DNA of 64,000 bases from Plantimonas leprariae. Its GTDB lineage: Bacteria; Pseudomonadota; Alphaproteobacteria; Rhizobiales; Rhizobiaceae. Made by a program: the position numbers and the translations under genes. Below, one piece after another: positions 25,769 through 34,658 of this stretch (position 1 is the first letter of the stretch; each line of letters starts with the position of its first letter). The stretch spans positions 186,001-250,000 of the forward strand of contig NZ_VZDO01000001.1 of the NCBI RefSeq assembly GCF_008802405.1, read 5' to 3'. The notes beneath the pieces are model-generated. The model had not been told where the DNA came from. It worked only from the letters and a program-made list of their open reading frames with translations, and did not search any database.

Positions 25769-26662
25769 ATGGATTCATTCGAGGCCAACAAGATCTTCGG
25801 GGCCATCCTCGGCGTGATCTTCGTTCTGTTCGGCGGCAGCCTCCTCGCGGAAGGCATCTTCCACTCCGAAGCCCCGGAAAAGCCGGGCTACGCCATCGAG
25901 GCCATGGAAGCGCCGACGCCGGGCGGCGCGCCGGCCGCCGATCCGAACCAGGTGACGCCGGTGGCCCAGCTTCTCGCCAGCGCCAGCCCGGATGCCGGCG
26001 CGGCGCAGTTCAAGAAGTGCCAGGCCTGCCATTCCGGCGAGAAGGGCGGCCCGAACAAGGTCGGCCCCGACCTCTGGGACGTGGTGGAGCGCCCGATCGC
26101 GCAGCACGAAGGGTTCGCCTATTCGGCCGGCATGAAGGCCTTCGCCGCCGAAGGCGACGGCAAGTGGGATTGGGACAAGCTCAACCACTTCATCCACGGC
26201 CCGAAGGACTACGTGAAGGGCACGGCGATGGGCTTCGCCGGCTTGAAGAGCGACAAGGACCGCGGCGACCTCCTGGCCTATCTCCGCACCCTGTCCGACA
26301 GCCCGAAGGAACTGCCGAAGGCGGAAGCGGCCGCTGCCCCCGCCGAAGGCGCCGCGCCCGCGCCGAACGCTTCCGGCGGCGCGCAGACCGCGCCCGGCGC
26401 GACCACCGATTCCAGCAACGACACGCAGCCTCAGGCTCCGGCCGCGGGCGTCGGCGCGACGCCGGCGACCCCCTCGACGCCGCCCGGCCCGGCGGCCGGC
26501 AACGCCGCGCCGGCGGAAGGCGCGCAGCCCGCTTCGCCCGGCCCGGCTCCCGCGACGCCGCCGGCCGCCCCCCCTGCTCCGCCGGCTCCGCCCGCACCCG
26601 GCGCCGCTCCGGCTCCGGCGGCTCCTGCGCCGGCCCCGGCGGCCCCTGCGCCGGCCAACTGA
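25769..26662 (+). CDS. Membrane-anchored class I cytochrome c (CycM-like) with long Ala/Pro tail
   Basis: A 297-residue protein with an uncleaved N-terminal anchor (FGAILGVIFVLFGGSLLAEG), a linker, and one c-type haem site CQACH (C84, C87, H88). PNKVGPDLWDVV and the axial-ligand region GTAMGFAGL fit the mitochondrial-like cytochrome c552/CycM group that carries electrons to cytochrome oxidases. The last ~110 residues are almost only Ala, Pro and Gly, longer than usual for CycM, and look like a flexible periplasmic arm. A strong terminator follows. Confidence 0.9.
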   Translation: MDSFEANKIFGAILGVIFVLFGGSLLAEGIFHSEAPEKPGYAIEAMEAPTPGGAPAADPNQVTPVAQLLASASPDAGAAQFKKCQACHSGEKGGPNKVGPDLWDVVERPIAQHEGFAYSAGMKAFAAEGDGKWDWDKLNHFIHGPKDYVKGTAMGFAGLKSDKDRGDLLAYLRTLSDSPKELPKAEAAAAPAEGAAPAPNASGGAQTAPGATTDSSNDTQPQAPAAGVGATPATPSTPPGPAAGNAAPAEGAQPASPGPAPATPPAAPPAPPAPPAPGAAPAPAAPAPAPAAPAPAN

Positions 26663-26675
26663 TCCATCCGACCGG

Positions 26676-26702
26676 AAAAGGCCGCCCGCGAGGCGGCCTT
26701 TT
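26676..26702 (+). terminator. Rho-independent terminator after the cytochrome c gene
   Basis: Perfect 11-base stem AAAAGGCCGCC / GGCGGCCTTTT with a five-base loop, ending in TTTTCGTT, 14 bases after the cytochrome stop. It should end that transcript before the binding-protein genes. Confidence 0.9.
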
Positions 26703-26800
26703 CGTTGCGGGACGGATCAGCTTTTCGCGAGACGTCCGCGTTCGCCGAAGGATGGCCACAAAATCCGTCTGACGTGCGCCCGACCATCTTGGAGAGCCCG

Positions 26801-28723
26801 TTGACGTTCCTTCGCCCTTCCCGCCGGCAGATGCTCCTCGCCGGAGCGGGCTTCGCCTTCGCTCCCCGCTTCGGCTTCGCCGAGGACGCGCCGGCCGGCG
26901 GCGAGGCTCCGGCCGCCAAGCTCGCCGCGACGCCGCTCGACGGCGACTGGAAGGCCTCCACCTCGCTGATCGGGCCGTCCAAGTATCCGGGCGACTTCAA
27001 GCACTACGACTACGTGAACCCGGACGCGCCGAAGGGCGGCACGGTGCGCTCGGCGACGCTCGGCACCTACGACAGCTTCAACCCGTTCATCGTGCGCGGC
27101 ACGCCGGCCGCCGGCCTCGTGAATTTCGGCGGCGGCCTCCTCTACGACACGCTGATGGAGCAGTCGGTCGACGAGGCGGCGACCTCGCACGCCATGGTCG
27201 CCGAAGCGGTGCGCTATCCGGCCGACTTCCGGTCCGCGACCTTCCGGCTCGACCCGGCGGCGCGCTGGCACGACGGCCGGCCGATCACCGCGGCGGACGT
27301 CGTCTGGAGCTTCGAGACGCTGAAGACGCTGCACCCGCAGTGGGCGACCTACTACAAGAACGTCATCGCCGCCGAGGCGACCGGCGAACGGGAGGTGACG
27401 TTCCGCTTCGATCAGGCGAACAACCGCGAGCTTCCCGCGATCATGGGCGATCTGACGATCCTGCCGAAGCACTGGTGGGAAGGCACGGACGCGAAGGACG
27501 CGAAGCGCGACATCTCGCAGCCGACGCTGGAGCCGCCGCTCGGCTCCGGCCCGTACCGGATCGAGAGCTTCGACACCGGACGCTCGATCCGCTGGAAGCG
27601 CGTGCCGGACTACTGGGCGGCCATGAGCCCGACGCGCGTCGGACGCTACAATGCCGACGAGATCGTCTACAGCTATTTCCGCGACCAGAACGCCAGTTGG
27701 GATGCCTTCCGCAAGGGCGGCATCGACGACTGGCGCATCGAATACTCCTCGCAGCGCTGGTCGGAAGGCTACGACTTCCCGGCCGCGAAGTCCGGCAAGG
27801 TCATCCGCAAGACCTTGAAGAGCTACGGCGTCGAATCGATGCAGGCGTTCGTCCTGAACAATCGGCTGCCGAAGTTCGCCGACCGGCGGGTGCGCCAGGC
27901 GCTGACCCTCGCCTTCGACTTCGAGACGATGAACCGGACGCTGTTCTTCGGGCTGAACCAGCGGATCTCGAGCTACTGGGCGAACAGCGAACTCGCGGCG
28001 ACCGGGCTGCCGACGCCGGCCGAGCTGAAGCTGCTCGAACCCCTGCGCGATCAGGTGCCGCCGGAAGTCTTCACCTCGGAGTTCAAGCTGCCGGTCTACG
28101 ACACGCCCGCGAGCGCCCGGACTTATTTGCGCCAAGCCTTCGATCTCCTGCAGGCGGCCGGCTACGCGATGCGCAACTCGGCGCTCGTCGACGCGAAGGG
28201 TCAGCCCTTCACGGTCGAGTTCCTCGGCGACGACCCGAGCGACAACCGCGTGCTCGACCCGTTCGTGCAGCAGCTCGGCCGGCTCGGCATCCGCGCCAAC
28301 GTGCGCATCGTCGACGCCAACCAGTACACCGCGCGGATGCGCGCCTTCGACTTCGAGGCGGTGGCGATGAAATACTATCCGCAGTCGCTGTCGCCGGGAA
28401 ACGAGCAGCGGGACTTCTGGAGTTCCGGCGCCGCGGACGCGCCCGGCAGCCGCAACTATGCCGGGGTGAAGAGCCCGGCCGTCGACAGGCTGATCGACGC
28501 GATCGTCTTCGCGCCCGACCGCGAAACCCAGGTGGCGGCGACGCGAGCGCTCGACCGCGTGATGCTCTGGAACTTCTTCGTCGTACCGCAATGGTTCCGC
28601 GCCGACATCTGGCTCGCCTACTGGAACCGGTTCGGCATGCCGGAGCGCCAGCCGGAATATACCAGCATCGACCCCTATTCCTGGTGGATCGCGGAAGCCG
28701 CGCCGGCCGGGGCCGCGCCGTGA
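26801..28723 (+). CDS. Peptide ABC transporter substrate-binding protein, YejA-like (first copy)
   Basis: A 640-residue family 5 extracellular solute-binding protein. The N-terminus has a twin-arginine-type signal (PSRRQMLLAGAGFAFA). The SBP_5 core is clear: GTYDSFNPFIVRG, LYDTLMEQSVDEAA, ARWHDGRPITAADVVWSFE, GSGPYRIESFD. The family imports oligopeptides; YejA relatives handle microcin C-like and antimicrobial peptides. Start is TTG 26801 with ggagag; an ATG at 26831 would cut the Tat motif. GTGA overlap with the second copy. Confidence 0.88.
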   Translation: MTFLRPSRRQMLLAGAGFAFAPRFGFAEDAPAGGEAPAAKLAATPLDGDWKASTSLIGPSKYPGDFKHYDYVNPDAPKGGTVRSATLGTYDSFNPFIVRGTPAAGLVNFGGGLLYDTLMEQSVDEAATSHAMVAEAVRYPADFRSATFRLDPAARWHDGRPITAADVVWSFETLKTLHPQWATYYKNVIAAEATGEREVTFRFDQANNRELPAIMGDLTILPKHWWEGTDAKDAKRDISQPTLEPPLGSGPYRIESFDTGRSIRWKRVPDYWAAMSPTRVGRYNADEIVYSYFRDQNASWDAFRKGGIDDWRIEYSSQRWSEGYDFPAAKSGKVIRKTLKSYGVESMQAFVLNNRLPKFADRRVRQALTLAFDFETMNRTLFFGLNQRISSYWANSELAATGLPTPAELKLLEPLRDQVPPEVFTSEFKLPVYDTPASARTYLRQAFDLLQAAGYAMRNSALVDAKGQPFTVEFLGDDPSDNRVLDPFVQQLGRLGIRANVRIVDANQYTARMRAFDFEAVAMKYYPQSLSPGNEQRDFWSSGAADAPGSRNYAGVKSPAVDRLIDAIVFAPDRETQVAATRALDRVMLWNFFVVPQWFRADIWLAYWNRFGMPERQPEYTSIDPYSWWIAEAAPAGAAP

Positions 28724-30600
28724 CCGCCTTCTCCTTCTCCCGCCGCCGCTTCGGCCAGTTCGTGCTGGCGCTCGGCGGCGCGGCCGCCCTGCCGGCCGAG
28801 CTTTTCGCGCAAACGCCCGCCGACACGCCCGTCCACGGCCTGTCGGCCTTCGGCGACCTCAAGTACGCCGCCGACTTCAAGGCCTTCGCCTACGCCAACC
28901 CGGACGCGCCGAGCGGCGGGCGGATGGCCATGTCCGCGCCGAACTGGACGCTGAACCAAAGCACCCAGACCTTCGACACGTTCAACACCTTCGTCCTTCA
29001 GGGCAACGCGCCGCCGCGGATCGAGATGCTCTACGATTCGCTGATGGTGTCGTCGCTGGACGAGCCCGCGTCCTTCTACGGCGCGCTGGCGGAATCCGTA
29101 TCGGTCTCGCCGGATCGCAACGCCTTCACCTTCCGGCTGCGGCGGGAAGCGCGCTTCTCGAACGGGGCACCGGTCACGGCGGCGGACGTCGCGTTCTCCT
29201 ACCAGTCCTTCAAGGACAAGGGGCATCCGGCCCTGGCGATCGCGCTCGCCGACATGAAGGAGGCCACGGCAGAAGGCGACGGGACCGTTCGCCTCGTCTT
29301 CACCAGCGGCAAGGCGTTCGTGGACGTCCTGTCGGTTCTGGCCTTCCCGATCGTCGAGGCGGCGCATTTCGCGAGCCGCGATTTCGCCAGCGGCGGCTTC
29401 GAGCCGATCCCCGGCAGCGGGCGCTATGCGGTCGGGCGGTTCGCCGCCGGCAACTTCATCGAATACGAAAAGCGGGCCGATTACTGGGCGAAGGACATGC
29501 CCTTCGCGCGCGGCCTCGACCATTTCCAGACGATCCGTCTCGCCTTCTTCCGCGACCGGCAGGTCGACCTCGAGAACTTCAAGCGCGGCGACTCGCACTA
29601 CCGGGAGGAAGCGACCTCGAAGAGCTGGGCGACGGAATACGACTTCCCCGCCGTCCGCGAGAAGAAGGTCGTCAAGCGCGCCTTCGAACGCGAGAAGTCG
29701 GCCTCGTTCCAGTGCTGGGCGCTGAACCAGCGGCGGGAACGCTTCCGCGACGCGCGCGTGCGCCGGGCGATCAACCTGTGCTTCGACTTCGAGTGGACCA
29801 ACGCCAAGGTCTTCTACGAACTCTACAAGCACTCCGATTCGTGCTTCGAGAACTCCGACTTCAAGGCGGTCGGCCGGCCCGGGCCGGAGGAGTTGGCGAT
29901 CCTGGAGGCGCTTCGCGGCAAGGTGCCGGACGAGGTGTTCGGGGACGTCTGGACGCAACCGGTCTCGGACGGGTCCGGCAACGACAGGCGAAAGCTTCGC
30001 GAGGCCTACGAGCTCTTGCAGGCGGCCGGCTGGACGCAGCGGAACGGCCGCTTGGTGAACGCCGCCGGCGAGCCCTTCGCGCTGGAATACCTGATCGACG
30101 ATCCTGGCTTCGAGCGCGTCTACGCCAAGTTCATCGAGAACTGCCGCCGGCTCGGCATCGACGCGCGCATCCGGCTGGTCGACGCGTCGCAGTACCAGAA
30201 CCGCCAGAACGGCTTCGATTACGACATGATCGGCTCGGCCATGTCGCTGGGCTCGACCCCGACGCGCGACACGCTGATCGGTCTCTTCGGCAGCGAGACC
30301 CGCGACCGCCCCGGCTCCTACAACCTCGTCGGCATGGGCGACCCGGCCGTGGACAACCTGATCGACACGGTCGTCGCCGCGAAGTCGCGCGAGGCGATGA
30401 CGCTTGCCATGCGCTGCCTCGACCGCGTACTGCGCGCCCGTCTCGACTGGATACCGAACATCCATTCCGACGAGCACCGCGTCGCCTACTGGGACCGGTT
30501 CGGCTTCAGGGAGCCGAAGCCCGAATACGGTCTCGGCTTCCCGGTGGAATCGCTTTGGTGGTACGACGAGGCGAAGGCCAAGTCGATCGGCCGCACCTGA
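28720..30600 (+). CDS. Peptide ABC transporter substrate-binding protein, YejA-like (second copy)
   Basis: A 626-residue paralogue of the preceding protein, again SBP family 5 with a Tat-like signal (SRRRFGQFVLALGGAAALPA). Shared landmarks include DTFNTFVLQG, LYDSLMVSSLDEPAS, NGAPVTAADVAFSYQ, the ALNQRRERFRDARVRRAINL hinge and the AYELLQAAGW segment. Two adjacent binding proteins feeding one YejBEF permease could widen the peptide range. GTG start within the stop of the first copy. Followed by yejB after 37 bases. Confidence 0.88.
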   Translation: MTAFSFSRRRFGQFVLALGGAAALPAELFAQTPADTPVHGLSAFGDLKYAADFKAFAYANPDAPSGGRMAMSAPNWTLNQSTQTFDTFNTFVLQGNAPPRIEMLYDSLMVSSLDEPASFYGALAESVSVSPDRNAFTFRLRREARFSNGAPVTAADVAFSYQSFKDKGHPALAIALADMKEATAEGDGTVRLVFTSGKAFVDVLSVLAFPIVEAAHFASRDFASGGFEPIPGSGRYAVGRFAAGNFIEYEKRADYWAKDMPFARGLDHFQTIRLAFFRDRQVDLENFKRGDSHYREEATSKSWATEYDFPAVREKKVVKRAFEREKSASFQCWALNQRRERFRDARVRRAINLCFDFEWTNAKVFYELYKHSDSCFENSDFKAVGRPGPEELAILEALRGKVPDEVFGDVWTQPVSDGSGNDRRKLREAYELLQAAGWTQRNGRLVNAAGEPFALEYLIDDPGFERVYAKFIENCRRLGIDARIRLVDASQYQNRQNGFDYDMIGSAMSLGSTPTRDTLIGLFGSETRDRPGSYNLVGMGDPAVDNLIDTVVAAKSREAMTLAMRCLDRVLRARLDWIPNIHSDEHRVAYWDRFGFREPKPEYGLGFPVESLWWYDEAKAKSIGRT

Positions 30601-30637
30601 GCGAGGCCGCGCCGCCGGCCGCAGACGAAAGAGGTTC

Positions 30638-31726
30638 ATGGGCGCCTACATCCTCCGACGCCTCCTCCTGATGATCCCAACCATGTTCGGGATCATGGCG
30701 ATCTCGTTCGTCGTCATCCAGTTCGCGCCGGGCGGCCCGGTGGAACAGGTGATCGCCAACCTTTCCGGCCAGGGCGGCGGGGCGGGCGATCGCGTCGGCG
30801 GCGCCGGCGGTGACTTCGGGGCGCAAGGCGGCGGCGACGCGTCCGGCTACCGCGGGGCGCAGGGGCTGGACCCCGCCTTCATCGCCAAGCTCGAACAGCA
30901 ATTCGGCTTCGACAAGCCGCCGCTCGAGCGCTTCGCCCTGATGATCTGGAACTATCTGCGCTTCGACTTCGGCGAGAGCTACTTCCGCTCGGTCTCGGTG
31001 ATCGACCTCATCAAGGAGAAGCTGCCGGTCTCGATCTCGCTGGGCTTGTGGATCACCTTCCTGTCCTACGCGATCTCGATCCCGCTCGGCATCCGCAAGG
31101 CGGTGAAGGACGGCTCGGCCTTCGACATCTGGACCTCTGCCGTGGTGATCGTCGCCTATGCGGTGCCGGGCTTCCTGTTCGGCGTCATCCTGCGCGTCTT
31201 CTTCGCCGGCGGCGCGTTCTTCGACTGGTTCCCGCTCGGCAACCTCACCTCCGAGAACTGGGCGGAACTCTCCTGGCCGGCCCGGATCGGCGACTACTTC
31301 TGGCACCTGACGCTGCCGCTGATCGCCCTGTCGCTCTCGGCCTTCGCGACGACGACGCTCCTCACCAAGAACTCCTTCCTCGACGAGATCCGCAAGCAGT
31401 ACGTCGTGACTGCCCGCGCCAAGGGCCTCTCGGAGCGCCGCGTCCTCTATGGGCACGTCTTCCGCAACGCGATGCTGATCGTCGTCGCCGGCTTCCCGAG
31501 CGCCTTCATCTCGTCCTTCTTCACCGGCGCGCTGCTGATCGAGACCATCTTCTCGCTGGACGGCCTCGGCCTGCTCGGCTTCGACAGCGTCTACCAGCGC
31601 GACTATCCGGTGGTGTTCGCGACGCTCTACATCTTCTCGCTGATCGGGCTCCTGACCGCGCTCCTGTCGGACCTCACCTATACCTGGATCGATCCGCGCA
31701 TCGACTTCGAACGGCGGGCGGTCTGA
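30638..31726 (+). CDS. yejB: Microcin C/oligopeptide ABC transporter permease YejB
   Basis: A 362-residue inner-membrane permease of the DppB type: one N-terminal helix (ILRRLLLMIPTMFGIMAISFVVIQ), a long periplasmic segment containing a Gly-rich stretch, then five helices. The ATPase-contact loop is TARAKGLSERRVLYGHVFRN. The extended periplasmic loop with QFGFDKPP and ending RIDFERRAV is characteristic of YejB. Start at ATG 30638 with aaagagg. Confidence 0.92.
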   Translation: MGAYILRRLLLMIPTMFGIMAISFVVIQFAPGGPVEQVIANLSGQGGGAGDRVGGAGGDFGAQGGGDASGYRGAQGLDPAFIAKLEQQFGFDKPPLERFALMIWNYLRFDFGESYFRSVSVIDLIKEKLPVSISLGLWITFLSYAISIPLGIRKAVKDGSAFDIWTSAVVIVAYAVPGFLFGVILRVFFAGGAFFDWFPLGNLTSENWAELSWPARIGDYFWHLTLPLIALSLSAFATTTLLTKNSFLDEIRKQYVVTARAKGLSERRVLYGHVFRNAMLIVVAGFPSAFISSFFTGALLIETIFSLDGLGLLGFDSVYQRDYPVVFATLYIFSLIGLLTALLSDLTYTWIDPRIDFERRAV

Positions 31727-31728
31727 GC

Positions 31729-32946
31729 GTGGACAATCCGACGTCCGAACCCCGCGAGACCGTTCCCGCGCCGGAGGAGGCACGGCAGGACCGCGCCATC
31801 GACGCGTCCGCCGGCGTCGCGCAGATGGCGCCCGCCGCGCGGGTGGTGCGCTCCCGCCTGTCGCCGCTCAACCGGCGTCGGCTCGCGAACTTCAAGGCGA
31901 ACCGGCGCGGCTACTGGTCCTTCTGGATCTTCGCGGCGCTCTTCGTCGTGACCCTCTGCGCCGAGGTGATCGCCAACGACCGGCCGCTCCTCGTCGAATA
32001 CAAGGGGGATTTCTACTACCCGCTCCTCGTCGACTATCCGGAGACGACCTTCGGCGGCTTCCTGCCGACCACGACCTATCGCGACCCCTTCATCCAGGAG
32101 GAGATCGGCAACAACGGCTGGATGATCTGGCCGCCGATCCGCTACTCCTACGGCACAGTCAACAACGAGATCCCGACCAACGCGCCCTCGCCGCCCTGGT
32201 GGCTCCTGTCGAAGGAGGAGCGCTGCGCGAAATATCCGAACGGCGTCTCCGACGCGAACTGCACGCCCGGCAACTGGAACTGGCTCGGCACCGACGACCA
32301 GGCGCGGGACGTGCTGGCGCGGATCGTCTACGGCTTCCGCATCTCGGTGCTGTTCGGCCTGACGCTGACCTTCTTCTCCGCGATCGTCGGCGTCTCGGCC
32401 GGCGCGGTTCAGGGCTATTTCGGCGGCTGGACGGACCTCCTGTTCCAGCGCTTCATCGAGATCTGGTCGTCGATCCCGACGCTGTTCATCCTCCTGATCA
32501 TCGCCTCGATCCTGCCGCCCGGCTTCTGGATCCTGCTCGGCATCATGCTCGCCTTCTCCTGGGTCGCCTTCGTCGGCGTCGTCCGGGCGGAGTTCCTCCG
32601 GGCGCGCAACTTCGAATACGTCAACGCCGCCCGCGCGCTTGGCGTGAAGGACCGCACGATCATCGTCCGCCACCTCCTGCCGAACGCGATGGTGGCGACG
32701 CTGACCTTCCTGCCCTTCATCCTGAACGGCTCGATCACCACCTTGACCTCGCTGGATTTCCTCGGCTTCGGCCTGCCGCCGGGTTCGCCGTCGCTGGGCG
32801 AACTCCTGCAGCAGGGGCGCAACAACATCAACGCGCCCTGGCTCGGCATCTCCGGCTTCGCGGTGCTGTCGCTGATGCTCTCGCTCCTCGTCTTCATCGG
32901 CGAGGCCGTCCGCGACGCCTTCGACCCGAGGAAGACGTTCAGGTAG
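31729..32946 (+). CDS. yejE: Microcin C/oligopeptide ABC transporter permease YejE
   Basis: A 405-residue partner permease of the DppC type. After a ~60-residue polar N-terminus comes RRLANFKANRRGYWSFWIF leading into TM1, a large periplasmic loop (YRDPFIQEEI, NWLGTDDQARDVLARI) and the EAA loop NAARALGVKDRTIIVRHLLP. The TDDQARDV motif is typical of YejE. GTG start two bases after the yejB stop. The next gene in the run is not the ATPase but a toxin-antitoxin module. Confidence 0.92.
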   Translation: MDNPTSEPRETVPAPEEARQDRAIDASAGVAQMAPAARVVRSRLSPLNRRRLANFKANRRGYWSFWIFAALFVVTLCAEVIANDRPLLVEYKGDFYYPLLVDYPETTFGGFLPTTTYRDPFIQEEIGNNGWMIWPPIRYSYGTVNNEIPTNAPSPPWWLLSKEERCAKYPNGVSDANCTPGNWNWLGTDDQARDVLARIVYGFRISVLFGLTLTFFSAIVGVSAGAVQGYFGGWTDLLFQRFIEIWSSIPTLFILLIIASILPPGFWILLGIMLAFSWVAFVGVVRAEFLRARNFEYVNAARALGVKDRTIIVRHLLPNAMVATLTFLPFILNGSITTLTSLDFLGFGLPPGSPSLGELLQQGRNNINAPWLGISGFAVLSLMLSLLVFIGEAVRDAFDPRKTFR

Positions 32947-32947
32947 G

Positions 32948-33199
32948 ATGGCGGCCATGGGCGAAGCGAAGAAGATCGTCACCGAGGATGCGACCGCCGC
33001 GGAACTGCCGGAGCGTTTCCGCGGTGATCTGCCGCCCGATCAGAAAGTCGTCGTGCTGGTGCTGCCGATTCCGGACGACGAGACGGCGAAACTGCCGAAG
33101 TACCTACGCTACTGGGGTGCAGCCGCGCATCTCGGTACGACGACCGAAGAAGCGGTCGCGCGTGTCCGAGCGTTGCGCGACGAATGGGACGATCGATGA
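32948..33199 (+). CDS. Putative antitoxin partner of a PIN-domain toxin
   Basis: An 83-residue acidic protein with no recognisable DNA-binding fold by eye; it contains DLPPDQKVVVLVLPIPDDE and TEEAVARVRALRDEWDDR. The assignment rests on context: it begins one base after the yejE stop and overlaps the following PIN-domain gene by ATGA, the classic layout of a VapB-type antitoxin before VapC. ATG 32957 is an alternative start. Confidence 0.6.
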   Translation: MAAMGEAKKIVTEDATAAELPERFRGDLPPDQKVVVLVLPIPDDETAKLPKYLRYWGAAAHLGTTTEEAVARVRALRDEWDDR

Positions 33200-33630
33200 G
33201 GCCGTCGATCTATCTCGACACGAACGCGATCATCGCCTTCGTCGAGCAACGGCACGCCGGCCTTGAACTCCTGTTCGCGCATGCCGAGAGGGGTCTTGTC
33301 GAGTTGCTGACAAGCGAGTTGACGCTCGCGGAGGTGCTGGTCCGCCCGCTGCAGCGGGCGGAGGACTGGCTGCTGCAACTCTACGAGGGCTTGCTGGTCG
33401 AGGATCGTGTCGTCGGAATGAAGTCGATCAGCCTCGACATCCTGCGCCGGAGTGCTGCCATTCGCGCTGCAACGGGTGGCAAGACACCCGACAGCATCCA
33501 TGTGGCGACCGCGATCGCCGGGGAATGCGCTTACCTTGTCTCCTCGGATCGACGACTGCGGGTTCCGGAAGGACTTCGGAAGATCGCGGCAGACGAGATC
33601 GATGGCACACTGATCAGGAGTTGGGGATGA
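33196..33630 (+). CDS. PIN-domain ribonuclease toxin (VapC-like)
   Basis: A 144-residue PIN-domain protein. The acidic metal-binding residues are visible: D in YLDTNAIIAF, E in LTLAEVLVRP, D in KTPDSIHVATA and D in VSSDRRLRVP. VapC toxins cut tRNA or rRNA. It overlaps its probable antitoxin at the start and the zinc exporter at the end (ATGA), so it lies translationally embedded in the yej operon. Confidence 0.83.
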   Translation: MRPSIYLDTNAIIAFVEQRHAGLELLFAHAERGLVELLTSELTLAEVLVRPLQRAEDWLLQLYEGLLVEDRVVGMKSISLDILRRSAAIRAATGGKTPDSIHVATAIAGECAYLVSSDRRLRVPEGLRKIAADEIDGTLIRSWG

Positions 33631-34658
33631 TGTCCGGCCCGCAGGAAAACTCCCACGATCACGACCACGACCATGCCGGCCACGCTTCCGAGCGGCGTGT
33701 GGCGGTCGCGGCGGGGCTCACGGGGCTCTTCATGCTGGCGGAGATCGCCGGCGGCCTCGTTTCGGGATCGCTGGCGCTTCTCGCCGATGCCGGCCACATG
33801 TTCGTCGACTTCGCCGGCCTCGCGCTCGCCTTCCTCGCCTTCCGCATCGCCCACCGGCCGGCGAACGCCCGCAACACCTACGGCTACGACCGCCTGCAGA
33901 TCCTCGTCGCCTATTCCAACGGCCTCGTGCTCTTCGGCATCACCGCGGTGATCGGCTTCGAGGCCTGGGCCCGGCTCAGGAACCCCGCGCCGGTGCTCGG
34001 CGGCACGATGCTCGCCGTCGCGGTGGGCGGCCTCCTCGTCAACGTCGCCGCCTTCTTCGTGCTGCACGGAGGCGACCGGGAGGACCTGAACCTTCGCGGC
34101 GCTCTCCTCCACGTCATGGGCGACCTTCTCGGCTCGGTCGCCGCCATCGCGGCGGCGCTGGTGATCCTCTGGACCGGCTGGACGCCGATCGACCCGATCC
34201 TGTCGGTGCTCGTCTGCCTCCTGATCCTCGCCAATGCCTGGCGGCTGGTGCGCGACGCCGGCCATATCCTGCTCGAAGGCGCGCCGGCGGGCGTCGAGAC
34301 CGCCGAGATCGCGCCGACGCTCCGGCGCGAGGTCCCCGCCGTCGCCGACATCCACCACGTTCACGTCTGGGCGATCACGCCGAAGCGGAAGGCCGCGACG
34401 CTGCATGCCGTCATTGCGGAAGGACAGGACGGCATGGCGGTGATCCGGGCGCTGAAGGCGGTGCTGGAAACGCGCTTCGGCATTTCCCACGCGACCGTCG
34501 AGATCGAGCACGGCCGCTGCGCCGACCGCGTGCCGGACGATCACGACCATGATCACGCCGAAGCGCATCCGCATCGCGCACACGACCATACCGGCCACCG
34601 GCGCGACCCGCATCACCATCACGGGCATGTCCACCGCATGATCGGATCGCCGGCATGA
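33627..34658 (+). CDS. Cation diffusion facilitator, zinc/divalent metal exporter
   Basis: A 343-residue CDF-family antiporter with six membrane helices. The intramembrane metal sites are LLADAGHMFVD (TM2) and LLHVMGDLLGS (TM5), both HxxxD, typical of zinc exporters of the ZitB/CzcD group. Both ends carry His/Asp metal-binding runs (HDHDHDHAGH at the N-terminus, a longer His-rich tail). It overlaps the PIN toxin and the ABC ATPase by four bases each. ATG 33630 is an alternative start. Confidence 0.9.
   Translation: MMSGPQENSHDHDHDHAGHASERRVAVAAGLTGLFMLAEIAGGLVSGSLALLADAGHMFVDFAGLALAFLAFRIAHRPANARNTYGYDRLQILVAYSNGLVLFGITAVIGFEAWARLRNPAPVLGGTMLAVAVGGLLVNVAAFFVLHGGDREDLNLRGALLHVMGDLLGSVAAIAAALVILWTGWTPIDPILSVLVCLLILANAWRLVRDAGHILLEGAPAGVETAEIAPTLRREVPAVADIHHVHVWAITPKRKAATLHAVIAEGQDGMAVIRALKAVLETRFGISHATVEIEHGRCADRVPDDHDHDHAEAHPHRAHDHTGHRRDPHHHHGHVHRMIGSPA

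Noticed and set aside
26717-28591. Very long reverse-strand ORF opposite the first YejA-like gene
   Set aside because: Arg/Val/Asp-rich shadow caused by high GC at third positions; no domain, while the forward frame is a clear binding protein.
28675-30639. Very long reverse-strand ORF opposite the second YejA-like gene
   Set aside because: Same GC-driven shadow effect; forward frame is well supported.
31678-32982. Reverse ORF of 434 codons opposite yejE
   Set aside because: Asp/Arg/Gln-rich low-information shadow of a clear permease gene.
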